Assembly (NCBI GenBank): GCA_963682055.1
Contig: OY821740.1
Span: 37,530,795 to 37,594,794, forward strand
DNA: 64,000 nt
Source: Primula veris
Lineage: Eukaryota; Streptophyta; Magnoliopsida; Ericales; Primulaceae
Direction of reading: 5' to 3'
Under the pieces are notes generated by a model that worked only from the letters and a program-made list of their open reading frames with translations, had not been told where the DNA came from and did not search any database. Of the stretch, positions 37,626 through 47,990 are shown in pieces. A program made the position numbers and the translations under genes. Every line of letters starts with the position of its first letter. The first letter of the stretch is position 1.

Positions 37626-39087
37626 TGGTCCTCATAACATCTAAAAGTGCATGCTTATGCATTGTGTGTGCAAAGCGTATTGATATGAATAGATAAAATA
37701 AAAGTCAAATAGGACTTGATACAATTTTGAATGTTTGAAGAAGGAGAAAGACTGTGATAAAATCACCACAATAATAATATGGTAATTATAAGAAATGGCA
37801 AGGTAAACCAGACCGTATTGGTAGAAAATAATTTCCCTACCATTAGACTACAACAAATTAGTATAATATTTTAGGTATTTATCTTTTTTTAATGTTTATC
37901 TTTTACACTTAAAAAAACGTTTTTTTGTGATAAATTGATGGTTTAGGTGATTTAGACCCTAGAACGGACATGCAAAGAGTATGTCACAAATTTTAAGTCC
38001 GGGACTGCAAAATCATCATACTGTAAAGAAGGAAGTAACAATTGTGACTAGTTTTTTTTTTATATATAAATGATGGGGAAACCTCTACATTTTTTAATTT
38101 TAATAAAGATATAAAATAAAGACGTGAATAAAAAAAAACCCACAAATAAAAAGTTAATTATTTCCACAAAAGGAAATAAATAAAGAAAAAGAAGTGGTGT
38201 CTAGGTGAATGCACTTGGGTAGATAATATTCAATTTGATACCATTTGTAATTTGGAGAGCCGTATGTTTCATATAACTTGACTTGGTCTATAAAAGTATA
38301 AAAGGGCATCCACCCCACTTTGCCAATATTTACTGTCAAAAAGATTATTTATAGATGCAGATTTTTGTTGCATGTAAATATTTAAATAGCTCCATTCTCA
38401 AGTGGTAAACATAATATTTTCGTACTCAAATACTAAGGTTTGGTCCATGTCTAATAAGCCTTGAACTATTTTGCTTACGTGGTATATAAATTACGGTGTT
38501 GCTGGCCATGGTTTCAGAAATATGTCAGTCAGGCCATTTAGTTTCAAATATAACATTAATGGTTCAATTTTACCATTTAAATATTAAATATTTTGGCAAC
38601 GGTTAATCGGAAAAAAAAAATGATTAAGGCAACCCGAATGCTTGTACAGGCTCTAGTGAGGAGTCTTCGTCTTAGTTGATCACCTACATGCTGCTAAACT
38701 ATATCGGATTAGCAAGAATAGCTTAGTGCCTTGTGAAACGGATGGTTTGGGAATACAATCACTGCAGTTTTATCGTCTAAATACACTGTACATTATAAGT
38801 GTTTCCTGTGCATGTTATGCGCTTCCTCAGTTTTTACGAGCTAACATGTTGAACACTAAATTTGCAGTTTCCTTAATATGATCCCAATGATAAGCTATTT
38901 ATCTTGCTCTTTTCAAGGGCACTCAAGAAATGCTAAACAGCTCCATCAGTTTTAAGCTGCCATAACTCATCAGTATCATATCATGGCGAATCTTGCAAAT
39001 TATCCTTATTTTTTCTACGAAAAAAAAAGTATCTCTTAGTGATACAATTATTTTTTTGGCTAATTCATTCTTTCCATAATCTCGCAG
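37626..39087. other. Intergenic, no gene seen
   Basis: AT-rich sequence downstream of the P450 gene; the final part is probably its 3' untranslated region. No other feature supported. Confidence 0.4.
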
Positions 39088-41672
39088 CTACTTCAGAGTG
39101 GAGAGAATTTCTAGAGCAGTTTCTCGTGGAACGCATTTAATTTTGTTAAGTTCGTCATTTTCCAGATCAAAACATTGTATAAGCATACCAACCGCCAAGC
39201 AAATGACTCGTATTCCCATACTGGAACCAGGGCATGCTCTCCTCCCCATTCCAAAGGGAAGCAAATTAAACCTTTCTTTATCTTCTTCGATCAATTCAAA
39301 CCTTTCTGGCTTGAACTCTTCTGGATCTTCCCAAACCTTGTTGAACAAGTGATAAATCATCATAAACTTAAACATCATTCTAAAACTTATACACTAGAAA
39401 AAACTGTAATCATACACTCATGTTTGGATCACAAAGATAATAGAAGGACTGTTTCTAACTTTCTCGACATACACCAGGAGTGTTTAATATATATTTCAGC
39501 GATTGTTAACTATGTTATGTACAATACAGAAATTTGTCAATTTCTTACCTGGAACCATATTTTTTGCAGCAATGTCTTAAGCCAGATACTAAAGTTTCAA
39601 TGTGGAAAACATAGGCTGTTGTACATGGTGGCATGAGGGAACTAAAGGCTTATACAAATTTTAAATACTACTCTTTCTTTAATATCTCATCAAGTATAAA
39701 GATGAATCAGCTCTTGGTTCCCTTCTAAAAATCATGAGTGAATTTTGCTCTCGTCAACCTATGTTTCTGGATCTTCCTAAACATGGTCACTGACATTTCA
39801 GATAATAGTCGACATGATTTAATTAAACACATAAGGGGAAAATAATTAATACGATATACCTTAGGGTCTCTATGAATAGCCCAAGCATTGACTAAGAGTG
39901 TAGTCCCTCGCGGTACATGAAAACCCCCAATAGTACAGTCTTGAGTCGAATAATGGGGTAATAAAAGCGGAACTGGTGGATATAACCGAAGGGTTTCTTT
40001 TATGACACAATGCAAATACGGAAGATTGACAAGATCAGCTTCTTCAAGAAATCGCTTGCTTCCAACTTGGATGTCGATCTCTGCTCTGACCTTTAGGAGT
40101 ACTCGTGTTTGGTTTGTAAGTATCGATATTGCTTTGTTTATCGTTATTGATGATGTCTCTGTTCCTCCAACAAACATAACCTGAGAGCACATGGTATCAA
40201 ACTAAATCAAAATCTAACATGGAGTTGGGAGAACAACCTAACAAGCCATCTAATTCAAAAAAAAAAAAATATATCTTTATGAAAGTACTGCTGAGGAAAT
40301 CTCTTGTATAAGCACCCCCAGTGATGCCATTAAGCACAGGAAAAAAAATATCTCATTACTCAAAAAATTTATTCTACTTGCTCTAAATTGTGTATTATTG
40401 TATCTGTATTTGCTTGTGGCAAATGAATAATCTTGCTTAGTACATGACTCGATTGGCTTCAGCTTTTTAACCACTAATCCAGCTTCTTTGCCTCTGCGGA
40501 AAATGTGAATTGTCCTTTCTTTAAAACATGATTTTTTCAAGCGTAAAAAAACTAATGATTTTTAGCTAGTCAACCAAATTTTCCGTAACAACTCGGAAAT
40601 CTTCCTTGTATACTTGTCCATAATTACTCACTCTTTTTATTACCAAAATTTTGATATTGCAGTGTTATGTCTCTGAAGCAAATTTATCAGTTGTTGTACA
40701 AAGGTTAAACTACAAGTAAAATGGTTGGATAGAAAAAAAAACATTTAAAGGAGCAGACTTTAGGCTTACCAAAATCATACTTTTGATCAGATCATCAGTA
40801 AAAAAATCAGGCTCAGATTCTTGTAATACAAAAAGGGTTCCAACCAAACTTGATTTTATATCTCGATTACCGTACAACCCCTCTTTCTTTTGCCTAAACC
40901 CCACTAATAAGCTCTGTAAGAATTCGTCTCGCTCTTTATGCAACAGTTTCATGCCCTTCTCCACCCCTTTGTAATCAAACCATCTCAAAATCGGAAAAAG
41001 GTCACTCATATTTAACGGTGAGCCAGGCGCAAACTTCCCTTTAATTTGCCAAAAAACCATCTTCTCTTTTTCCAACCCCGCCACCTCATCTTCAATGCAC
41101 CGATCCCCGTTCACCAATTTCATAATTATATTATAAGTCAAAAGAGAAAACCAATATTCAGAATCAATATATGCATGTCCATTGGCTGAGATTTTCTTAA
41201 GATGAGAGATGATGTTACGAGTTTCCTCTTCACGTATATACGAAAACTTTTGAAGGCTTTTTGAGGAAAATAGTTCAACAACCGAAAGGCGACGAAGAAC
41301 TCTCCATAAATGACCATAAGGAGTCCATACAAAGGCGGTGTAATCGTATGTTAAGCAATCCCCTGATATGGTCCGAGGCCTATTAGCAAAAACAATATCG
41401 TTTTTGGTAAAACATTCTTCCACTAGAGAAGGAGATGACACGACAAGAAAGGGTCGAAAACCAAGTTTGAGGTTGAAAATCGGACCGAATTTTGATGATA
41501 AATTTTGTAGTGCTTGTTGCGGTGAACCCTTGATGAGGTGGAGATGGCCTATAATAGGAAGAGCAAAAGGACTTGGTGGTAACTTTGAGTTCTTATAGAA
41601 GAGGTGCTTGATTATTAGGAGACAAATGAAAAGTATAGCTAAGTATGTGTACAAACTGTCCATAAAATCCAT
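39088..41672 (-). CDS. Cytochrome P450, CYP81-like (490 aa)
   Basis: Membrane-anchored monooxygenase of the endoplasmic reticulum. Three minus-strand exons: 41672-40770 (301 codons), 40180-39860 (107) and 39336-39088 (83 with the stop); GT-AG junctions, all phase 0. Residues 5-26 form the N-terminal anchor; the proline hinge is KLPPSPFALPIIGHLHLIKG. I-helix oxygen-binding motif GGTETS lies just after the first intron. The ExxR motif is KETLR, the PERF motif FKPERF, and the haem loop PFGMGRRACPG with its Cys ligand; none is damaged. The substrate-recognition context (EECFTKNDIVFANRPR, DLFPILRWFDYKGVEKGM, ERDEFLQSLL) looks most like CYP81, a family with isoflavone, lignan and glucosinolate hydroxylases. 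Substrate here is unknown. The second intron (after AIHRDPK) is additional to the single intron typical of A-type P450 genes. Confidence 0.92.
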
Positions 41673-42511
41673 AAGATGATGAAGCTGAAGGAGATGATCA
41701 AGATTTATACAGGTGTATATATTTTATGAAATAGTATGACTTTGCAGCTTTGCTTAAGGTTCTTATATCCAAAATATCCGGTTGATGTATCATGTATATT
41801 TAATCCATATGGGTAAATTTTGAAATTTTTTGACTATGGCAATGATATATTTTTGTAAGTCAAATTTTCACTGTGATGCTTGTTTTTTAAACCAAAAGGA
41901 GGACTTTTTCACGATGCAGCCAAACTTGACTTATACTTACTTATATATACCACAACCCCACAAAGGTCCAAGAAAATGAGAGGTGAACATTACTGAAGTC
42001 TAGCTGCCAATTTGTGTATGATACTTCCCTTGACAAAACAACACTTGACCAGAAAGATCGTAAAAGCTTATTAAAAAAAAATCAATCAAAACATCCGATT
42101 TATTAGTTGATAACATACTTATAATTAAAGTGAATCTATTACTTATTAGTTGATGAACAGTTTTATTTATTCTGTATTTGTAAAGAGCCGTATTGATCTT
42201 TTAAAAAATAGAGAGTTCATTTATGAGTTTGATATAATTGAGTTTTCGAGCTAAACTTATCAAAATTATAGAAAAAATAGAATTTGATGAGTGAGATGTG
42301 AATGGTCTAAGCCATAGAAATATATTTATTGTGATATTACTTTGAGTAATTAAGTAAATAGACACACAAAACACAAATTTACATTCAGCATAAAAGGCGA
42401 ACTTTATTGTGTAATTTCTTTTTTTCTTATATTTAGCGGGCCAATAAGAAATCCTTTTTTTCTTAGTCATCCCACTAGAAAATTTATTTTTAGGTCGACT
42501 CTGATCATAAC
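41673..42511. other. P450 promoter region and intergenic
   Basis: On the minus strand AT-rich TATA candidates lie at about 41703-41709 and 41716-41723, 30-50 bp before the start codon, so the leader would be very short. No other feature is supported. Confidence 0.35.
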
Positions 42512-42993
42512 CATTGTTTTAAAAAGCGCGTTATATTGCGTTATAATTCGCGAAATAGCGTTTTTGGTCCAAAAACGTTATGATAAACCGCTATTTTGAT
42601 GAAAAGGCGCTAAATTCGCGCTATAGCCTAAATAGCGCGCTATAGTGAACGTTATTTACGCTATAGCGAATTCAGTCTAATTTTATTTTATTTTATTTTT
42701 TTGTCAAAATTTTAATAAAATTATTGGAGGCTAAAAATAATCAAAACTCAAATCTCTTGCAAACAAAGTAAATGCTCTAACATATCAACTACAATCATTT
42801 TATGATTATTGGTTACAACTTTTTATATATATTTAGTTAATTTTTATTAGATGTTCCGAATTTAATGTTATATTTATATGTATTTAGGAGGAAAAAAAAT
42901 TACACCGCAAAGCGCTATGTAGCAACGCTATTTGCGTTTTTAACGTTTCTCTCAAAAAAACAATACGTTAGGGACAACGCTATTTAAAACATC
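42512..42993. mobile_element. Non-autonomous element rich in GCGCTATAGCG-like words
   Basis: About 480 bp with inverted ends: left CATTGTTTTAAAAAGCG, right (read inward) CGATGTTTTAAATAGCG. Just inside both ends are many copies of CGCTAT, GCGCTA and AACGCTAT in both orientations; the centre is AT-rich. No protein. The target duplication is not clear. Confidence 0.6.
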
Positions 42994-43735
42994 GATCAAC
43001 TGAACCCACGACCTCCTGTTCTCTTATACCAGAATTATGAATCTCCTATTTCTGAAACTTGAAATGAATAAGTTTTAAAGACAGAATTTTGGTATTCAAG
43101 ATGGACATAAAGATCAACCTGATGAACAAATAAAATTAAAAGAAAAAGTTCTTTACATAATTAAAAAAAAATGGATCAATTGCTACAGAAAGTAGAGTAA
43201 CACCGTCGATGATATTACCAGCGATCTTCTCCCTGTTTATCGCAATGTAAGTATAGAACAGAATCCAAATTCACTATTCTAGTCAATTACACAATCCTTT
43301 ATTGAAGTTGTTTTGCTCTAAAAAAGAAGATTAATCACACACAAAATTGTTGCGCGGCAGGTGGTAGCCGAAAAATGCAAGGTGTGGCTTAATTTTTCAG
43401 TATTTTCATCCAAAGCAGACTACACAGCGAAAAGAACCAGAAAAATGATTGATCCGTCTAAGACCTGTCCCAAGGTGCAACAAAAATGTAGGTTATCCTC
43501 TTTCCACGTAGCCTTGCCCGACCCCATGGGTAGAACCAGTAACGGGTTAAAAGTGACTTCAGCACCCCCATATCGAGAAAAAACTAATCTTTAAGTAATT
43601 GATCAGCACCCCCCATAATTACGAGAAAGAAAAGTTATAGTTCCGGTCGCCAAAAAATGCAAGGTGTGTCCGCGTAAGCCCACTGGTGTCCCGGTCCAAA
43701 CAATTTTATAACAAATGCTTATCATGATCAACTCC
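42994..43735. other. Intergenic, weak repeat
   Basis: A word close to GCCGAAAAATGCAAGGTGTG occurs near 43367 and again near 43646 in the same orientation, and the stretch between is less AT-rich than its surroundings. This may be a small retroposon or a decayed element, but no family was recognised. Confidence 0.35.
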
Positions 43736-43984
43736 TCACAACAGCTTTCGGTTATGAAGCGGGTCCCAAGAGTTTGGGATTCTTCTTTTGCTCGAGAGAA
43801 CTCCGTCTACATTACTCTGGTGTCCCGCTTGTTCTGAACCTTGGCCTTGCATTGTTGGCAAATTATGAGTGTTTGCTTCGAAAACAACATTTGATTCTTC
43901 GTTTAATTCGCTTGAGACTAACACAAGAAGAAACAAAAGTACCACTACTATAAGCTCTTGCACCCATAACATTTTCGATTCCAT
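43736..43984 (-). CDS. CLE-like secreted peptide precursor (82 aa)
   Basis: Small intronless gene. The N-terminus MESKMLWVQELIVVVLLFLLVLVSS has the hydrophobic core of a signal peptide; a variable middle follows; the C-terminus KRRIPNSWDPLHNRKLL contains a CLE-type motif, RRIPNSWDPLHN (positions 1-12). CLE peptides are cut from the precursor and signal through leucine-rich-repeat receptor kinases to control meristems, vasculature and root growth. Family-conserved residues R1, P4, D8, P9, H11 and N12 are present. Ser6 and Trp7 replace the usual Gly-Pro or Gly-Ser pair, which is unusual. An in-frame ATG 81 nt upstream exists, but the chosen ATG at 43984 gives a normal signal peptide and follows a CT-rich leader. 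Which CLE subgroup it belongs to is uncertain. Confidence 0.75.
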   Translation of the reverse strand: MESKMLWVQELIVVVLLFLLVLVSSELNEESNVVFEANTHNLPTMQGQGSEQAGHQSNVDGVLSSKRRIPNSWDPLHNRKLL

Positions 43985-44017
43985 ATTGTTGCGGCAAAAA
44001 AAGAGAGAGAGAGAGAG
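43985..44017 (-). repeat. CT-rich leader before the CLE-like gene
   Basis: The minus strand has about eight CT dinucleotides shortly before the start codon, as is frequent in plant 5' untranslated regions. Confidence 0.5.
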
Positions 44018-45268
44018 ATATTTACAAAGAGGGACAATTCTGTTGTTGTATGTATAACTAAACAAAGTTTAAAGAGAAGGTGTTGATAGGTTTTCAGATA
44101 CACAAAAAGCTCCACAATATTATATCCCATGCCGTTGCAAAGAAATATTATATCCATGATTAGAATATCAGGTCCCCATAACATGGACCAGAATACTACT
44201 TGGTCCCCAAAATTATATTCCAATGAAGACTTGTAGTTCATAATAAACTAAGTTAAGAGTTGATGCAAACCAAACCAAACCAATCCGATCCATTCTGAAC
44301 CATTATAAGTGTAATTACAATTCTCAAAAGTTTGAGAGCGTTTTTGTTCCAAATGTTGCATCGTAATGTGAAAATTTACAGTTTTGAGTATCATCTACGT
44401 TTGGATATTTATTCTAGATTCGAAATAGATATCAATTTACTTTTCTCTTTGTAAACTTTGTCGAAAACTTCCACAACTTTGGTACTACTTCCAACATGGT
44501 CACTCAAACGGTACCGTTCATATTAGTTTTTTAAACAAAAACTATCAATTTAACTTCAAACACAATAACCGTATAAGTATTTAATTTCAGGTTTACTGAT
44601 TCAGAGAAAGTGAGACGGTATAAATCAAACATCCGTGTTACTTTTAAATAAATCCTATTACATAGAGAATTTTGTTACCACATACTCCAATTTAATTAAG
44701 AACTTGTAATTTAAGAAAATTTTATAAAAAGCAATATAGAGAGCCTTGAATACTTTCTTACTCCTACTAAAATAATTAATAGTACGTAGTAGTAATAAAT
44801 TAATACTCCATATGGAAATACGTTTTAAACAAAGGTACTAGTTAAAGCAGTAATTGAAATGTTTTCAACCCCTAGTATGAAATCATATAAGCCTACGTAT
44901 TATTCCATAGTGCATCACTTTTCTATAATTCCAATGAGCCAATGATAAAAGGACATCGTTGTCGTTGAACATGATGTCAAAAAGCTCGTTACCCTTGGGA
45001 AAGGGAAGTATATATTAAAGTAATTTTCTTTTTAGAAGTTTGTGTGTACAAAAAGGCAGAAAATTGGTGTGTTTGGTTGTTATTGTCATTATTCAAGTTT
45101 GTAAACTTTTGCATGCCAATGCTCAATAATTATGTAAAAAGGGATGGAAAAACATTTCATTCTAGCTCAATTGAAGACTAATTTACGCGTAAGAACGTCT
45201 TAGTTTTTAATTATGTGTAGTTAGTATTCTTTTAAGGAAAGATGTCACGAGAATTAAATTTAAAAGTA
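44018..45268. other. Intergenic, no gene seen
   Basis: Promoter side of the CLE-like gene and AT-rich spacer; a TATAATA word near 44118-44126 on the minus strand is a weak core-promoter candidate. Confidence 0.35.
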
Positions 45269-45344
45269 AGTAATTTGTGCTTTTCATTTTTAACACTTTT
45301 CTTTCTAGTAATTTGTGCTTTTCATTTTTAACACTTTTCTTTCT
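45269..45344. repeat. Exact 38-bp tandem duplication
   Basis: Two adjacent identical copies (45269-45306 and 45307-45344), each beginning AGTAATTTGTGCTTTTCA and ending CTTTTCTTTCT. Identity points to a recent event. Confidence 0.92.
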
Positions 45345-46371
45345 AGAAATAGTTTCCAAACAATCCTGCCCAAAGTGCACATCCGAGCTCGTGTTCCCCC
45401 TGTGTTTTTCGACTTTTAATTAACAATCGTATTTTTACACTACTTGTTAGTTTGATGGTTCCATTAATTAAATTCTGAAAAGTTAAAACTTACAGTTTTC
45501 AATCAGGCTTTTTTCTTGCAGTTCAATCAGGCCGTTTTCTTTATAAAAAAAAACATAAATTCTGCATAAATATCGATCATAACTACATTAAGGGTCACTT
45601 AATTTGTGCGTACACAACACACATTTATACTCCACAGTATATATATATTCATACCCATATGATTTGTTAATTATCTGTATTGTAACACGATACTCTATTG
45701 TCCATACAACTGAAAACATGGCATGGCATTGTTAGGCACACTACAAAAGAGCTAGACAAAATAGAAAAAGCAAGTAGAGTTTGTTGAGTACGCACCTGCA
45801 AACAAGGAGCACATTTCGCAATAGTGGAGGCTTTTTTCAATACTTTATATTCTTTATGCTTCACGAAAACTTTTCATTCACAATTTTACTTTTCATCTTA
45901 CTTTCAGTCCCCCAAAATAAGGGTCACTCCCATACCCAAAAATTTAAAATTCCAGCTCATTCATTTTTTTTTTGGCTCTAATGCTTTTTAACCTTGTGCT
46001 TGTTTGTTTTGGATTTGGTCAATTTACTTTAGTAAGTAATTGAACATTTTTTGGATAAAGCATTTTTGGCCTTTTGTCTAGTATAAGCTGTAGAATGTCA
46101 CAAACTCTATTTGATCATCAAGTTTCAATTAAAATATAAACAGTCAGCATAGTTTCAACCAGTGACTGTTTTGGTCCTCTTATATTCCACATGTGATAGC
46201 TTCAGTAACTTTTAAGTATGGCCAATCATGATATTAGCAAAAGAGACATGACATCAAGTCAATGAATTTTAGTACTAAGATTGGGGTACTTTTTTAAAAT
46301 AATCCCTCAAATCATATTCATAAGTTGAGATGACTTTTTTCTGTCATAGTGATTAAATTTTCACTTTATCA
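45345..46371. other. Intergenic, no gene seen
   Basis: AT-rich spacer; no supported feature. Confidence 0.35.
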
Positions 46372-47015
46372 TTACTCTGTTCGTTTCGTCTAAACTCATG
46401 TTCGTGTAACTATATATAAAGTTTGATAAAATTAAAAAACTAAACCTATTAAAATATCACTACAAATTAGTAAATTTATTTATACTACAATAATATTAAT
46501 CATGATATGTTTGTTTTATTTCAAACTTATTAAAGTAATTTATATCATCATAGTATAAATACAGTTACTGATTTTATTGTTAAGTGTTCGACTTGTCAAA
46601 GTAATTAATTATACGTGTGTAAAAAAGAATTTATACATTTTTAAAATATATAAACTTAAAACTAACAAAATATGTTATGATATCAGATAAATTAATTAAC
46701 TAACGTTTTATTTATTTGTAGACAACTTTATTATAGTAAACAATATAATGCTAAATGATAAAATTATAATATATTCTAAAAAAGAAAGAAAGAAAATATT
46801 ATTTTTAATTATTAAATATTTTGAATTAATAAAAAGAGACGTTCACGAAAAACTCGTGTTCGGCTCGTCAAATGTTCGGTTCATGTTCGTCAAATGTTCG
46901 TTCGTATTTAAATGAACATGAACCGAACAAAAACAAGTGTTTCAATTGATGAACATGAACATGAACATGAACATGAACATGAACATGTTCGGCTCGTTTC
47001 GCTTCATTTACAGCC
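46372..47015 (-). mobile_element. Non-autonomous element rich in GTTCG words
   Basis: The right end, read inward, is AGGCTGTAAATGAAGCGAAA followed by CGAGCCGAACATG; the left part holds TTCGTTTCGTCTAAACTCATG. The middle is AT-rich. The start resembles the fragment at 52654 and is typical of a widespread plant hAT-like MITE group. A (GAACAT)6 tract lies at 46951-46986. Confidence 0.5.
46951..46986. repeat. (GAACAT)6 hexanucleotide repeat
   Basis: Six perfect GAACAT units, inside the subterminal part of the GTTCG-rich element. Confidence 0.95.
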
Positions 47016-47990
47016 TGACTCACAAAGAAGGATGGCAGACCGGCCGTAATGCAAAGGTCATGGGCTTGTTTGCAAATGCTTATTCTTCTACATTTTAGAT
47101 GGGCAAATGTACAACTAGAGAATAAATTGATTTGTGAATTGCCGATAATCCGGTAACAATTAACAAAGTACATAGCTGATTATCAAAAAAAACAAAGTAC
47201 TAAAGTTGGTTCAATAAACAGACTTAAACCAGTTTCACAATAGTTGAAGCCAAATCTTTAAAGTTTATACACGTTTTGGAAAACATAGTATTTCAGAATT
47301 TCCTTTTCAAGGCGAAACTTACCAAGAGGAGGATAAAGTGATACACAAGTAGTATATAAGTTATATAGCACTATAACTTAACTTCGGATAAGAAATAATA
47401 GAGTCTATTATCAAATAGATCATTCATTGTTTGTCGAATTGTTGTTTTAACTTGTATTCTACTCGTATCCTTTTACTGTTTTACACTAGTTTTGTCCTTG
47501 CATAACTAAAAAATCTTGTTACAAAATACTTGCTTATTAGGAAGATGTAAATCAAACCTGGTAAAATGGTGGTTAACTTTTGGTGTCAATGTGTGGCTTT
47601 TATTTTGAGATTCATATAAAACTAGAATAGTGCAGCCAATCATGACTTTAAAGTAGTAGCTAGGTTATATCTGCTATCACCTTAAGATTAAAAAGCTACG
47701 GTATTTTGATTACAAGCAAACTTCTGGAGCAACTTTTCTCTATATACAAAACAGATAAATGATTTTCATTTTCAACAACTGCGCTGCAAAATACAAATCA
47801 AAGCCATAATAAAAGCTACCAAACTAAATCTTACTAACCAGAAATGTAAAAGTCCTTAGCTTTAGACAGAATTGATCAAAACCAGACTCAGATTACTCAA
47901 GTTATTAACCTAAATGCTGTTTCTTCTGTTTTGTTCACTTCAGCTTCAACCACACACCAAAGCTTAACATTGGTCTAAATTGGTGAGTAA
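47016..47990. other. Spacer and 3' flank of cyclin gene 1
   Basis: AT-rich; the end adjoining 47990 should be the 3' untranslated region of the cyclin gene. No other feature recognised. Confidence 0.4.

Noticed and set aside
39175..39636. 153-codon plus-strand open frame
   Set aside because: It lies antisense to the third P450 exon and runs on into the intron; no domain of its own. A shadow of the P450 gene.
42994..43060. tRNA-like B-box (GTGGGTTCAG on the minus strand)
   Set aside because: No cloverleaf could be formed and no convincing A-box; not reported as a tRNA or SINE.
43985..44065. Upstream in-frame ATG as start of the CLE-like gene
   Set aside because: The extension would put a second, weak hydrophobic stretch and the CT-repeat leader into the protein; the downstream ATG gives a standard signal peptide.
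46868..47173. 101-codon minus-strand frame with a His-Val repeat
   Set aside because: The repeat is the translation of the (GAACAT)6 tract inside a mobile element; no gene evidence.
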